Positions 36,302-46,168 are shown, counted from the first letter of the stretch. The stretch is 64,000 nucleotides of DNA from Serratia nevei (GCF_024160145.1 NZ_JAMYWQ010000001.1:248001-312000); one strand, 5' to 3'. Translations and numbers: made by a program. The notes: generated by a model not told the origin, from the sequence alone.

Positions 36302-37237
36302 ATGAAGGCAATTAACATAATGATAGATAGCAAAAAAATGACAATGATGGCGGCGTTGCTGAGTTTTTCCGCCGCCGCCGCGCCAGGGGTGGATATCGTC
36401 GCCAACGAAACGCCGATCCACACGGTAAAAAACGCCGAAGCGATCGCCAACATTCCCGCCGGCTTCCGGTTCGTGGAGCCCGGCACGCTGACGGTGGCCA
36501 TTTCGCTGTTGGGCAGCGGCCCGCCGTTCGGCCTGTACGCCCGCGACAATAAAACGGTGATCGGCAGCGAGGCGGATATCGCGCGCCTGGTGGCCGACGG
36601 GCTGGGGTTGAAGCTCAAACTGGTGCCCACCTCGTGGGAAGACTGGCCGCTGGGGGTGGCCTCCGGCAAATATGATGCCGCGATTTACAACATCACCGTG
36701 ACCAACGAACGCAAGACCAAATTCGATTTCGCCACCTATCGCCAGGATACGCTGGGTTTCTACGTCAAATCCGACAGCAAGATCACCCAGATAAAAACCG
36801 CCCCGGACATCGCCGGCAAAAAGATCATCGTCGATTCCGGCACCAATCAGGAAGCGGTGCTGCTGGCCTGGGACAAGGAGAACCGCGCCAGGGGGTTGGC
36901 GCCGCTGCAGCCGGTGTACGTCACCGACAAGGCCGCCTCCACGCTGGCCATTCAGTCCGGCCGCGCCGACGCCACCTTCGGCCCCAACGTCTCCGGCGCT
37001 TACCAGGCGCGGCTGACCGGCAAAACCCGGCTGGTGGGCCTGGTGCCCGGCGGCTGGCCGAAGACCGCCAACATCGCCGTCACGCTGAAGAAAGGCAACG
37101 GCCTGGTGAACGCGGTGCAGGCATCGCTCAACGGCGCCATCGCCAACGGCAGCTATCTGCAGGTATTGGATCGCTGGGCGGAGGGCGACGAGAAGATCGC
37201 CCATTCGGAGATTAACCCGCCGGGGCTGGGAGACTAG
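36302..37237 (+). CDS. Periplasmic amino-acid-type substrate-binding protein
   Basis: 311 residues with a signal peptide (MTMMAALLSFSAAAAPG) and a family-3 solute-binding domain: GFRFVEPGTLTVAIS, IGSEADIARLVADGLG, GKYDAAIYNITVTNERKTKFDFATYRQDTLGFYV. Starts at 36302 or 36320 (MIDSKKMTM) are possible. No permease or ATPase gene is adjacent, so it is an orphan that must share a transporter encoded elsewhere. It is closed by a strong hairpin shared with the convergent regulator gene. Confidence 0.87.
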   Translation: MKAINIMIDSKKMTMMAALLSFSAAAAPGVDIVANETPIHTVKNAEAIANIPAGFRFVEPGTLTVAISLLGSGPPFGLYARDNKTVIGSEADIARLVADGLGLKLKLVPTSWEDWPLGVASGKYDAAIYNITVTNERKTKFDFATYRQDTLGFYVKSDSKITQIKTAPDIAGKKIIVDSGTNQEAVLLAWDKENRARGLAPLQPVYVTDKAASTLAIQSGRADATFGPNVSGAYQARLTGKTRLVGLVPGGWPKTANIAVTLKKGNGLVNAVQASLNGAIANGSYLQVLDRWAEGDEKIAHSEINPPGLGD

Positions 37238-37242
37238 GCGTG

Positions 37243-37269
37243 AACCGGCCCCGCACGACGGGGCCGGTT
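37243..37269. terminator. Strong bidirectional hairpin
   Basis: AACCGGCCCCG, a 5-base loop and CGGGGCCGGTT form a perfect 11-base stem between the binding-protein gene and the convergent activator gene. T tracts are lacking on both sides, but the stem is very stable. Confidence 0.7.
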
Positions 37270-37286
37270 ATTGATGATCAAGCATG

Positions 37287-39068
37287 TTATTTCATTCCGC
37301 CAGCGCTACGCTGCCGCTCCAACCTGCGGTACAGCGTGCTGCGCGAAACGCCGAGCGCCTGCGCCGCCCGGCTGAGGTTGCCGTTTGCCCTGCCGATCGC
37401 CACCTGCAACTCTTCAAAGCCACCGTCGGCGTTTTCCTGCTGCGGTGCCAGCACCGCGATTGGCGGCGGCAGATCGTCCAGGGTGAGCACCGCATGATCG
37501 TCCGCCAGTGCCAGCAGCACCTTGAGGGTACTCAGCAGTTGCCGCACGTTGCCGGGCCACGGGTAGCGCGCCAGCATCGCCAGCGCCTCCGGCAACAGGC
37601 GAATGTCGCGCCGCTCACCGCCCAGCTCTCGCCACAGCTGCAGAATGAAGGGCTCCAGCGGTGCCCGCTCTCTGAGCGGCGGGATGCGCAGGCTGTATTC
37701 CTGTATGCGATACAGCAAATCCTCGCGAAACGCCCCCGCCTGCACCTGGCGGTGCAAATCGTGGTGCGTGGCGCAGACCAGCGCGAAATCGACCGGATAG
37801 GCACTGCGGCTGCCGAGCGGCGTGACCGTTTTCTCCTGTAACACCCGCAGCAGCCGCGTTTGCAGGCCCGCCGGCATGTCGCCGATTTCATCGAGGAACA
37901 GCACGCCACCGTCCGCCTCACGGATCTTGCCGATATACCCTTTTGGGTTGGCGCCGGTAAACGCCCCCGGCGCATAGCCGAACAGTTCGGACTCGATCAA
38001 CGGTTCAGGCAGCGCCGCGCAGTTGATTGCCACGAAGTTGCCGTGGCGCCAGCGGCTCTCCTGAAACAGACGTCGGCTGAAGTGCTCTTTACCGCAGCCG
38101 GTTTCGCCGGTCACACACAGGGAAAGGCCGGCATTGAGAATGCGCAGCGCTTTTTGATGCGGCTCGTCCTGCCTTGGTGCCGGCGGCGCCGAACGCAGGG
38201 CGCTGACGCGGCGCTGCGGCGCCTCGAGCAGCGAATAATAATGCCGTTGATTGCCGGCCAGCGTCCGGTGCGGTGCGCCGGAGGGATGTCGCAGTAGGTC
38301 GGGGAACAGCTGGGCGAACTCAACCGAGCCGAATGCGGCCGGTGACAGCTGGAACTCCAGCATCGCCAGCCGATTGGCAGCGACCAGCACTTCATCGTGA
38401 AACACCAGCAGCAGTTCCTGCGCGCTGCCCAGGCTACCGGCATCGGCGTGCAGCCGCAGCGTCCAGTGACGATCGGCGATCGCACTTCTGACCCAGCGGT
38501 GTTCGATATGCCGCACCGCCTGCATGATCAGGCGCTGTGCATCGCGATACGGCCGCTGCGTGGGTGCGGAAAGATCCAGAATGCCGGCAATGTGGCCATC
38601 CGGCCGATAGATCGGCGCGGCGCTGCAGTTCAATCCGGCGTTTTGGTTGAGGAAATGCTGATCGCCGCGCACCTCGCAGAAAGCGCCCAGCGCCAGCGCG
38701 GTGCCGATGGCGTTGGTGCCCCGCTCCGCTTCGCCCCACGGGTTGCCCGGCGCCAGCGCAAAGCGCGACGCCTTGTGCAGAAAATCGGTATTGCCGCAGG
38801 TTTCCAATACCAGCCCATCGGCGTCGGCAATGACCACGATGGCCGGTTGGCGCGTAATTTGTGCGCCCAGCTGCTCGATCAGCGGCTGCACCCGTTGCGG
38901 CACCCAGTCGTTGCGGCTACGCCGCTCTTCGAGCAACCCGGCTTTGATAAGCGGGATATGCTGATCGGCGCGCGTCAGGCCGTAGCCCCGGCTGCGCTGC
39001 CAGGATTCCGCCAGCGGGTAGGTCAACAAACTGGCGCCCTCAGTGGGCAAGCGGTCGTCAGGCAACAT
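37287..39068 (-). CDS. Sigma-54-dependent activator, AcoR type
   Basis: 593 residues from MLPDDRLPTE, with GGGGGAAAAA upstream. The N-terminal half carries a GAF-type sensor (LVLETCGNTDFLHK, GTNAIGTALALG). The AAA+ domain has Walker A GETGCGKEHF (Cys for the usual Thr), the GAFTGA loop and Walker B GGVLFLDEIGDMP; a Fis-type HTH ends the protein (NLSRAAQALGVSRSTLYRRLE). It is of the AcoR/ExaE kind that controls alcohol, aldehyde or acetoin catabolism. It is divergent from an ExaC-like dehydrogenase gene with a -24/-12 promoter, its evident target. Confidence 0.93.
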   Translation of the reverse strand: MLPDDRLPTEGASLLTYPLAESWQRSRGYGLTRADQHIPLIKAGLLEERRSRNDWVPQRVQPLIEQLGAQITRQPAIVVIADADGLVLETCGNTDFLHKASRFALAPGNPWGEAERGTNAIGTALALGAFCEVRGDQHFLNQNAGLNCSAAPIYRPDGHIAGILDLSAPTQRPYRDAQRLIMQAVRHIEHRWVRSAIADRHWTLRLHADAGSLGSAQELLLVFHDEVLVAANRLAMLEFQLSPAAFGSVEFAQLFPDLLRHPSGAPHRTLAGNQRHYYSLLEAPQRRVSALRSAPPAPRQDEPHQKALRILNAGLSLCVTGETGCGKEHFSRRLFQESRWRHGNFVAINCAALPEPLIESELFGYAPGAFTGANPKGYIGKIREADGGVLFLDEIGDMPAGLQTRLLRVLQEKTVTPLGSRSAYPVDFALVCATHHDLHRQVQAGAFREDLLYRIQEYSLRIPPLRERAPLEPFILQLWRELGGERRDIRLLPEALAMLARYPWPGNVRQLLSTLKVLLALADDHAVLTLDDLPPPIAVLAPQQENADGGFEELQVAIGRANGNLSRAAQALGVSRSTLYRRLERQRSAGGMK

Positions 39069-39100
39069 GCGTTTTTCCCCCGTTCGCAAGTGTTGCAAAT

Positions 39101-39121
39101 ATGTATCACATGTATGTATCA
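39101..39121. promoter_or_regulatory. Direct repeats upstream of the sigma-54 promoter
   Basis: ATGTATCA occurs at 39101-39108 and 39114-39121 with a 13-base period, about 130 bases upstream of the -24/-12 element and just upstream of the activator start. The location suits an activator-binding enhancer; the match to a known AcoR-type site is not clear. Confidence 0.4.
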
Positions 39122-39248
39122 AGCGTTGCGACGCGGGACACAAAAAATCATCGGCGGCGGCGGCACCCTCCGATTCACCCAGCCATATCCATTTCTAACG
39201 CACTAATAAATAAGCTTTTTTAATGAGCACCTTCGCCATTCATCAATC

Positions 39249-39264
39249 TGGCACGGAGCGTGCT
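39249..39264 (+). promoter_or_regulatory. Sigma-54 (-24/-12) promoter
   Basis: TGGCACGGAGCGTGCT fits the sigma-54 consensus TGGCACG-N4-TTGCW with one mismatch; the invariant GG (39250-39251) and GC (39262-39263) are separated by exactly ten bases. It lies 80 bases before the aldehyde dehydrogenase ATG and is divergent from a sigma-54 activator gene. Confidence 0.88.
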
Positions 39265-39343
39265 TCTCCGTGCTGCGGCGGCCTGCCGCACTCACAGGCG
39301 CAGCCCAATAGCGCCGGTTATCATCTGCAGAGAGGTGCTCCAC

Positions 39344-40864
39344 ATGAAATATGTCCACCCCGGTTTGCCTGGCTCGCTGGTTTCGTTCCGCAAACGCTAT
39401 GGCAACTACATTGGCGGCAAATTCGTCGAACCGGTATCCGGCAACTACTTCACCAACACCTCGCCGGTGACCGGCCAGCCGATCGCCGAATTCCCGCGTT
39501 CCGACGCCAAGGACATCGAGCTGGCGCTCGACGCGGCGCATGCGGCGGCGGACGCCTGGGGCAAAACCAGCGTGCAGGAGCGCTCCAACGTGCTGCTGGC
39601 GATCGCCGATCGCATCGAAGCGCGGCTGGAGATGCTGGCGCTGACCGAAACCTGGGACAACGGCAAACCAATCCGCGAAACCCTGAATGCCGATCTGCCG
39701 CTGGCGGTCGACCATTTCCGCTACTTCGCCGGCTGCCTGCGCGCGCAGGAAGGCACCGCGGCGGAGATCGACCAGAACACCGTGGCCTACCACATCTATG
39801 AACCGCTGGGCGTAGTCGGCCAGATCATTCCGTGGAACTTCCCGCTGCTGATGGCCGCCTGGAAACTGGCGCCGGCGCTGGCGGGGGGTAACTGCGTGGT
39901 GCTGAAACCGGCGGAACAGACCCCGCTCGGCATCAGCGTGCTGATGGAAGAGATCGGCGATCTGCTGCCGCCGGGCGTGCTCAACGTGGTACAAGGCTTC
40001 GGCGCCGAGGCCGGCGAAGCGCTGGCGCGCAGCAAACGCATCGAGAAGATCGCCTTTACCGGATCCACCCCGGTCGGCCGCCATATCCTCGCCTGCGCGG
40101 CGGAGAACATCATCCCCAGCACCGTCGAGCTGGGCGGCAAATCGCCGAACATCTATTTTGAAGACATCATGCAGGCAGAACCGGAATTTATCGATAAGGC
40201 GGTTGAAGGGCTGGTGCTCGGCTTCTTCAACCAGGGCGAGGTCTGCACCTGCCCTTCACGCGCGCTGATCCAGGAATCGATCTATCCGCAGTTTATGGAG
40301 AAAGTGCTGGCACGCATCGCCACCATCCGCCAGGGCGATCCCTTCGACACCGAGACCATGATCGGTGCCCAGGCGTCAAAACAGCAGTACGACAAGATCC
40401 TGTCCTACATCGATATCGCTAAAAACGAGGGCGGCAAAATCGTGGTGGGTGGCGAACCCGCCCAGCGTGGCGACGAAATGCAAAACGGTTTCTACCTGCA
40501 GCCGACGTTGATTACCGGCAACAACAGCATGCGCTTCTTCCGCGAGGAGATCTTCGGGCCGGTGATTGGCGTCACCACCTTCAAGGATGAGACTGAAGCC
40601 CTGGAGCTGGCCAACGACACCGAGTTCGGTCTGGGCGCCGGGCTGTGGACCCGCGACATCAACCGCGCTTACCGCATGGGCCGCGCGATCAAGGCGGGCC
40701 GCGTGTGGACCAACTGCTATCACCTGTATCCGGCGCACGCCGCGTTTGGCGGCTACAAGAACTCCGGCATCGGGCGCGAAACCCACAAGGCGGCGCTGTC
40801 GCACTATCAGCAGGTGAAAAACCTGCTGGTCAGCTATGACGCCAAACCGCTGGGCCTGTTCTGA
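39344..40864 (+). CDS. exaC: ExaC/AldB-type aldehyde dehydrogenase
   Basis: 506 residues from [10 protein letters not shown], the same length as Pseudomonas ExaC and close to E. coli AldB (512). The start is set by AGAGGTG upstream and by family length. Visible are [28 protein letters not shown], the general base in [14 protein letters not shown] and the catalytic Cys in [12 protein letters not shown]. It oxidises acetaldehyde and similar aldehydes to acids. It is expressed from a sigma-54 promoter controlled by the divergent AcoR-type activator and ends in a strong terminator before the convergent adhP. Confidence 0.95.
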   Translation: MKYVHPGLPGSLVSFRKRYGNYIGGKFVEPVSGNYFTNTSPVTGQPIAEFPRSDAKDIELALDAAHAAADAWGKTSVQERSNVLLAIADRIEARLEMLALTETWDNGKPIRETLNADLPLAVDHFRYFAGCLRAQEGTAAEIDQNTVAYHIYEPLGVVGQIIPWNFPLLMAAWKLAPALAGGNCVVLKPAEQTPLGISVLMEEIGDLLPPGVLNVVQGFGAEAGEALARSKRIEKIAFTGSTPVGRHILACAAENIIPSTVELGGKSPNIYFEDIMQAEPEFIDKAVEGLVLGFFNQGEVCTCPSRALIQESIYPQFMEKVLARIATIRQGDPFDTETMIGAQASKQQYDKILSYIDIAKNEGGKIVVGGEPAQRGDEMQNGFYLQPTLITGNNSMRFFREEIFGPVIGVTTFKDETEALELANDTEFGLGAGLWTRDINRAYRMGRAIKAGRVWTNCYHLYPAHAAFGGYKNSGIGRETHKAALSHYQQVKNLLVSYDAKPLGLF

Positions 40865-40883
40865 ACCGGGCGTAGCAACAACG

Positions 40884-40908
40884 AGGCCACCCGCAGGTGG
40901 CCTTTTTT
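40884..40908 (+). terminator. Rho-independent terminator after exaC
   Basis: AGGCCACC, a CGCA loop and GGTGGCCT form a perfect stem running into TTTTTT. It separates exaC from the convergent adhP. Confidence 0.92.
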
Positions 40909-40916
40909 CGCGTGGC

Positions 40917-41933
40917 TTACTTGGCCATGCCGAGATCGATCACCATGCGACCGCGAATGGTGCCCGCCTTCATCTCGTCGAAGATGGCGTTGATATCGCC
41001 CAGCGGCCGCTTGGTCACTTTCGGGGTCACTTTTCCTTCGGCGGCGAACTGGAACGCCTCTTTCAGATCTTCGCGCGTGCCCACCAGCGAGCCAATCACC
41101 TGAATGCCATCCAGCACCAGGCGCGGAATGCTCAGATCCATGCTCTCCGGCGGCAGCCCTACGGCCACCACTTTACCGCCGGCGCGCACCGCATTGACCG
41201 CCGAGTTGAAGGCCGCCTTCGCCACCGCCGTCACCACCGCCGCGTGAGCGCCGCCGGTTTGCTGCTGAATGATCTCCTCCGCGTTTTGCGTTTTGGAGTT
41301 GATGGTCAGATCGGCGCCGATCTGTTTGGCGAACTCCAGCTGGCCATCGTTGACGTCGATAGCGATCACTTTGGCGTTAAACACGTTCTTGGCATACTGC
41401 AACGCCAGGTTGCCCAGCCCGCCCAGGCCATAGATGGCGATCCACTGCCCCGGCTTGATATCGGAAATCTTCACCGCCTTGTAGGTGGTGACACCGGCGC
41501 AGGTGATGCTGCTGGCGGCGAAGGAATCGAGCCCGTCCGGCACTTTCACCGCATAGTCCGCCACCACGATGCACTCTTCCGCCATGCCGCCGTCAACGCT
41601 ATAACCGGCATTTTTCACCGAACGGCACAGGGTTTCGTTGCCGCTGACGCAGTATTCGCAGTGGCCGCACCCCTGGTAGAACCAGGCGACGCTGGCGCGA
41701 TCGCCTACCTTTAACGAGGTGACGCCCTCACCGACAGCGGAGACCACGCCGATGCCCTCATGCCCTAACGTAATGCCCGGCACCTCGCCGAAATCGCCGT
41801 TTTTCACGTGCAAATCGGTGTGGCACACCCCGCAACACTCCATTTTCAACGCCGCCTCGCCGTGCTTCAGCGGGCGCAACACTTTATCCTGAATGTCTAC
41901 GGTATGGTTTTTCGTCACTACGGCAGCTTTCAT
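40917..41933 (-). CDS. adhP: Zinc-dependent alcohol dehydrogenase AdhP
   Basis: 338 residues from [10 protein letters not shown] (AAGGA eight bases upstream), close to E. coli AdhP at 336. Catalytic zinc ligands are in CGVCHTDLH and GHEG, the four structural-zinc cysteines in [16 protein letters not shown], and the NAD-binding loop is [10 protein letters not shown]. It interconverts ethanol and acetaldehyde with NAD, so with the convergent exaC it makes an ethanol-to-acetate route. It has its own promoter region to the right. Confidence 0.96.
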   Translation of the reverse strand: MKAAVVTKNHTVDIQDKVLRPLKHGEAALKMECCGVCHTDLHVKNGDFGEVPGITLGHEGIGVVSAVGEGVTSLKVGDRASVAWFYQGCGHCEYCVSGNETLCRSVKNAGYSVDGGMAEECIVVADYAVKVPDGLDSFAASSITCAGVTTYKAVKISDIKPGQWIAIYGLGGLGNLALQYAKNVFNAKVIAIDVNDGQLEFAKQIGADLTINSKTQNAEEIIQQQTGGAHAAVVTAVAKAAFNSAVNAVRAGGKVVAVGLPPESMDLSIPRLVLDGIQVIGSLVGTREDLKEAFQFAAEGKVTPKVTKRPLGDINAIFDEMKAGTIRGRMVIDLGMAK

Positions 41934-42120
41934 GGTGTTTTCCTTAGCAGAGTGGAAAGTACAGTTGTTAATGTAGTGACTGTATTCAGTGAGGGCAAGC
42001 GTCACGTGTTTTGTGTAAAAACAAATAATTAAATTTGAATCAGTATGATTATTTCATAAAAAACAATTAACAGACGGCGCGCTTGCATGCACCTGTTCGG
42101 CGGCGCCGCCATCCTTTGAC

Positions 42121-43410
42121 TCATCCCCTAAATCGATTCACGGGGATTTTCAGATAGTGTTGCCCATCGTCTTCGCAGTCAGGCAAAACGCCGCCACGAA
42201 TATTGACCTGCAGCGCCATCAGCATGAGTTCCGGGTGCGGCAGCGTGGCGTCCCGCTGCTTTCTTTGCGCAATAAAGCGGGATTTATCCATGTTGACCAC
42301 CCAGGGATTGTTCTCGCGCTGCTCTCTCACGGTGCTTTCCCAGCGAGCCTCACGCCCCGCCGGGCGGTAGTCATGGCCGGTAAACAGGCGGGTCTCCGCC
42401 GGCAGGCTCAAGATGCGCTGCAATGACTCCCACAGGGCCTCCGCATTGCCGCCAGGAAAGTCGGCCCTTGCGGTGCCGCTGTCCGGCATGAAGAACGTAT
42501 CGTGGATAAACGCCGCATCCGCAATGTAATAAGAGACGGAAGCCAGCGTGTGCCCGGGAGACAGCAAGACTTCAGCACGCAGGTTGCCGATAAAAAAGAC
42601 GTCCCCGTCCGCGAACAGCGCATCCCAGACGGTATTGGCCGCAGGCAGGTCTTTTAAATTATAGATCTCTTCCCACAGCCCCTGCACGGCGCTGATTTTT
42701 TCACCGATGCCGGTGAAGGCGCCGGTTTTCTGCGCCAGCCAGGTGGCGGCCGAAAAATGGTCGGCGTGCGGGTGCGTATCCAGCACCCAGGCCACTCCCC
42801 ATCCCCGTTGCTGGATAAAATTCAAAATAGCGTTGGCCTGTTGATGCGACACCGTGCCCGATCGGCGGTCAAAATCCAGCACCGGGTCAATAATCGCACA
42901 ACGGCGCGCCTCGGGATCGGCGACAACATACTGCAGGCTGCCGCTTTCCGGCTCATAAAACGCGTGAACTTCCGCAGTGGCCCGCACGCACCGATGCTTG
43001 CCATACCAGCCGAGCGCCTTATCGGCGTCCGCGCCGTATTCGTCGCATTGGCGGCGAAATTGCGCTTCATCTATCTGACCTTCGCGCAGCGCATACAGCA
43101 GGGAAAGGCTGGCAGAGCGAGCCCCGCTTCGGCAATGCGCCAGGGTTTTCTTGCCTTGCCGTAGCAAGTACTGGAAGGCATAAACGGTCTCCCAGGTCAG
43201 CGTCTCGAACGTATAAGGGAGATAGACGTAACGCATCCCCCCTTGTTCAGCCAGCGCTTGCTCTTGCTGATGGTCAAGATATTCCCCCGGCTCCTCATCC
43301 GGCCGGTTGTTGACGATAAGGCGGTAGCCCTGTTGCGACAGCGCCTTGAAATCACTCGCTTCAGGCGCGCCCGAAAAGGAGAGCTGATGATGGTAAGTGC
43401 GGATGCGCAT
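42121..43410 (-). CDS. blh: Blh-type fusion: DUF442 sulfurtransferase/phosphatase domain plus persulfide dioxygenase
   Basis: 429 residues. Residues 1-115 form the DUF442 tyrosine-phosphatase-like domain with the P-loop HCRSGARS. Residues about 130-430 form an ETHE1-like metallo-beta-lactamase domain with HPHADHFSAATWL, LLSPGHTLASVSYYI and LFTGHDY. Such Blh proteins oxidise glutathione persulfide or pass sulfur on during sulfide detoxification. AAGGA precedes the 43410 start; a start at 43431 would overlap the TauE stop codon as ATGA, so coupling is likely either way. The TauE and Sqr neighbours support the role. Confidence 0.9.
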   Translation of the reverse strand: MRIRTYHHQLSFSGAPEASDFKALSQQGYRLIVNNRPDEEPGEYLDHQQEQALAEQGGMRYVYLPYTFETLTWETVYAFQYLLRQGKKTLAHCRSGARSASLSLLYALREGQIDEAQFRRQCDEYGADADKALGWYGKHRCVRATAEVHAFYEPESGSLQYVVADPEARRCAIIDPVLDFDRRSGTVSHQQANAILNFIQQRGWGVAWVLDTHPHADHFSAATWLAQKTGAFTGIGEKISAVQGLWEEIYNLKDLPAANTVWDALFADGDVFFIGNLRAEVLLSPGHTLASVSYYIADAAFIHDTFFMPDSGTARADFPGGNAEALWESLQRILSLPAETRLFTGHDYRPAGREARWESTVREQRENNPWVVNMDKSRFIAQRKQRDATLPHPELMLMALQVNIRGGVLPDCEDDGQHYLKIPVNRFRG

Positions 43411-43427
43411 GTTTTTTTCCTTCCGTT

Positions 43428-44213
43428 TCATAGGCTTTTAAATAACATATACAGGGCCAGCGCCAAGAGCATGACGGCGTAGAGCACGTTGATAATGTCT
43501 TCGCGTTTTTTCAGGCGCTCAGCGAGCGCCACCCCCACCACGCCCCCCAGGACACCGCCGACGATGAGCCAGCATGTAATGGCGACCGACACCTTTCCGG
43601 ACAGGGCGTAGCTGGCGCTGGTCGATAACCCCATGGCAGACACCACAACCAGCGAGGTGGCCACCGCTTCAACCATTGAGAAGCGGAAAAACCAGACCAG
43701 CGCCGGCACCACCAGAAATCCGCCGCCGATGCCCAAAAAACCCGCCAACCCGCCCAGAGCCAGGACGCTGGGCCATACGATGGCGGGATGCACGACAGCA
43801 TGAGAAGACGGCAAGGCGGGGGCGGCGAGGTAATTTCTTTTCACCGTTAATCCGGCGACCACCAGCATCAGCAGGGAAAAAGGCAAGGTTAAGTGGTGCC
43901 CGTCGGCGATTTTTCCCATTTGCGCTCCCGCCAGCGCCCCCACGACAGCGACCAGCGAAACCGCAAGCCCGGTCTGCCACCTGACATTGCCTTTGGCAGC
44001 GTGCGCAGCCAGGTTAATCAGCGCGTTAATGGCTACAGACAGGGCGCTGGTTCCTATAATTAAATGTGTATCCGGCACTTTCACCATATACAGCAATAAT
44101 GGCACGCAGACGATTGATCCCCCCCCGCCGGTCAGCGCCAAGAGGAACCCCACAATTCCCCCGGTGACCACTAACAGCATCACGATATAAAAACTGAAAT
44201 GGAAAAAATCCAC
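43428..44213 (-). CDS. TauE/SafE-family sulfite exporter
   Basis: 261 residues with eight or so membrane helices. The paired family motifs GGIVGFLLALTGGGGSIVCVPLL and GGLAGFLGIGGGFLVVPALV mark the two repeats. Members export sulfite, sulfoacetate or related anions. Here it would remove the sulfite made by the persulfide dioxygenase encoded directly downstream, with overlapping stop and start codons. It is divergent from sqr. Confidence 0.9.
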   Translation of the reverse strand: MDFFHFSFYIVMLLVVTGGIVGFLLALTGGGGSIVCVPLLLYMVKVPDTHLIIGTSALSVAINALINLAAHAAKGNVRWQTGLAVSLVAVVGALAGAQMGKIADGHHLTLPFSLLMLVVAGLTVKRNYLAAPALPSSHAVVHPAIVWPSVLALGGLAGFLGIGGGFLVVPALVWFFRFSMVEAVATSLVVVSAMGLSTSASYALSGKVSVAITCWLIVGGVLGGVVGVALAERLKKREDIINVLYAVMLLALALYMLFKSL

Positions 44214-44298
44214 TGCGCTAATCCCTTAATGATGCTCATGTCATTTATTAACGATCAGTTCACCGGCAATGTCAAATAACTTATTTCTATTTGTTATT

Positions 44299-44321
44299 AC
44301 ATATAGCAAAATGGAATATGT
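44299..44321. promoter_or_regulatory. Inverted repeat between tauE and sqr
   Basis: ACATAT, 11 bases and ATATGT form a perfect dyad in the AT-rich 191-base gap between the divergent sulfur genes. It suits an operator for a sulfide-sensing repressor such as BigR or CstR, although no such gene is in the window. Confidence 0.45.
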
Positions 44322-44404
44322 GATTTTTTATATAACCACAAGTTCTATGAATTCGCTTTCAATCTGGGCAACAACCCCCTACTTTCTTATGAAAGGAGGC
44401 CTGC

Positions 44405-45643
44405 ATGAAACCTGAAAAAATAAATACCAAGAAAAAAATTGTTATTATCGGCGGCGGTTCGTCTGGAATAGGCGTCGCGGCAAGTATAAAAAAAAGAGTG
44501 AAAGATGCGGATATAACCCTGGTTGAGCCCAATGATTGTCACTATTATCAACCGGCATGGACGCTGGTGGGCGGCGGATTATTTGATATCAATAAAACGC
44601 AGCGCGCAATGCGCACTGTCATTCCGCCGGGCACCGCGTGGATTCAGGACGGCGCAGCCCGAATAGACCCCGTGGGCAAATATCTCGAAACCCGCCAGGG
44701 AAGAAAAATAAGCTATGATTTTCTTATTGTTGCCTGCGGCCTGGTTTTGCGCTGGGATAAAATAGCGGGTCTGAAAGAAACACTGGGATTAAACGGCGTC
44801 ACCTCTAATTATCGTTTTGACCTTGCCGAATACACTTGGAAACTGGTGCGGGAAATGAAAGGCGGTCAGGCGATATTTTCTCAACCGGCGCTACCCATCA
44901 AGTGCGCCGGCGCACCGCAAAAAGCCTTGTATCTGTCATGCGACCACTGGCGCCGCCAAGGTACCCTGAATAATATCAACGTCAATTTCTGCCTTGCGGG
45001 CACGGCGGTTTTCGGCATACCGCAATTTGTCCCCCCGCTGACCGAATATTTAGGAAAATACCGTGCACAGGTCAATTTCAGTCATAGTTTAATCCGTGTT
45101 GATGGCGAGGCTCGGCAAGCGACATTTACCGTGGAGACAAATGAAGAAGGAAAACGCGAGTTAACCCTGCCCTTCGATATGCTGCACGTGGTGCCGCCTC
45201 AATCCGCCCCGGCGTTTATTTCGCAAAGCGGGCTCGCCGATGGTTCCGGCTGGTGCGATGTGGATAAATTGACGCTGCAACATCAGCTTTGGCCGGATAT
45301 TTTTGCGGTAGGTGACTGTTGTTCCACGCCAAATGCCAAAACCTTAGCCGCAGCCCGAAAGCAGGTGGTGGTAGTGGCGGAAAATATCGCATCGCTTATT
45401 CATGGCGCTCCCCTCACCGCCCATTATGATGGCTATGGTTCCTGTCCATTGACGGTAGAGAAAGGCAAAGTGGTGCTGGCGGAGTTTGGCTATGACGGTA
45501 AATTGCTGCCCACGTTTCCGCTGCTCGACGCAACCCACCCCAGCCGCATGGCCTGGTGGCTGAAAGCCTGGTTTCTACCCCGATTTTATTGGGCAGGCAT
45601 GCTGCGTGGGGTGGAATGGTTTGCCGGCAGCAAGCGGCCGTGA
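44405..45643 (+). CDS. sqr: Sulfide:quinone oxidoreductase, type II-like
   Basis: 412 residues of the FAD disulfide-reductase fold: VVIIGGGSSGIGVAASI is the dinucleotide loop, and FAVGDCCSTPNAKTLAAARKQ the second FAD motif. The redox Cys pair is probably Cys in LPIKCAGAPQKALYLSC and Cys in GDCCS. NDCHYYQPAWTLVGGG is typical of SQR. It oxidises sulfide to persulfide and reduces quinone at the membrane (C-terminal WWLKAWFLPRFYWAGML). A strong AAAGGAGG lies before the ATG. It is divergent from tauE-blh, together a complete sulfide-to-sulfite route. Confidence 0.92.
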   Translation: MKPEKINTKKKIVIIGGGSSGIGVAASIKKRVKDADITLVEPNDCHYYQPAWTLVGGGLFDINKTQRAMRTVIPPGTAWIQDGAARIDPVGKYLETRQGRKISYDFLIVACGLVLRWDKIAGLKETLGLNGVTSNYRFDLAEYTWKLVREMKGGQAIFSQPALPIKCAGAPQKALYLSCDHWRRQGTLNNINVNFCLAGTAVFGIPQFVPPLTEYLGKYRAQVNFSHSLIRVDGEARQATFTVETNEEGKRELTLPFDMLHVVPPQSAPAFISQSGLADGSGWCDVDKLTLQHQLWPDIFAVGDCCSTPNAKTLAAARKQVVVVAENIASLIHGAPLTAHYDGYGSCPLTVEKGKVVLAEFGYDGKLLPTFPLLDATHPSRMAWWLKAWFLPRFYWAGMLRGVEWFAGSKRP

Positions 45644-45770
45644 CGCACATGCGGACGTTCTTATCGTTCTCGCCTCGGCAGGCGCTTGACTATTTAGCGA
45701 GACAAAGCCACCATCGCTTGCAGGTCCATCAGGCTGATTGCGAGCCGTCACCACTACCGGTCAATCATCA

Positions 45771-46064
45771 ATGAAAAATGCCCCCGCCGTCACCATCCAC
45801 TATTGTTCACAATGCAACTGGCTGTTGCGCGCCGGCTGGATGGCGCAAGAGCTACTGAATACCTTCGGCGACGAACTCGCCTCCGTCACCCTGATGCCGG
45901 GCACCGGCGGGGTGTATCAAATCAGCGTCGATGGCGTGATGATTTGGGATCGCCAGATCGACGGCGGCTTCCCCGATGCGGCGCAGCTGAAGCAGCGCCT
46001 GCGCGATCACAGCTTCCCCGATCGTTCTCTCGGCCACAACGACGGTAAAAAAGCCAGGCACTGA
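45771..46064 (+). CDS. SelT/SelW/SelH-family Rdx protein
   Basis: 97 residues from MKNAPAVTIH. The thioredoxin-like CxxC is Cys12-Ser-Gln-Cys15 (HYCSQCNW), followed by GGVYQISVDGVMIWDR, as in bacterial SelW-like proteins that use Cys in place of selenocysteine. A redox or chaperone role is assumed for the family; the exact function is unknown. It stands alone between sqr and the metallo-hydrolase. Confidence 0.88.
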   Translation: MKNAPAVTIHYCSQCNWLLRAGWMAQELLNTFGDELASVTLMPGTGGVYQISVDGVMIWDRQIDGGFPDAAQLKQRLRDHSFPDRSLGHNDGKKARH

Positions 46065-46130
46065 ACGCCGTTCGCGGCTATCTGGCCCGATTCCATCGTT
46101 TATTGTCCGTCAGGCTACTCACCGGTGCTC

Positions 46131-46168
46131 TGAGCGGTTGCCTATACTGGCACCACCTTAACCGCTCA
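46131..46168. promoter_or_regulatory. Long inverted repeat at the metallo-hydrolase promoter
   Basis: TGAGCGGTT and AACCGCTCA form a perfect 9-base dyad with a 20-base spacer, ending ten bases before the gene. A TATACT box lies within it. It may be an operator for the regulator encoded downstream, or an mRNA leader hairpin. Confidence 0.5.
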
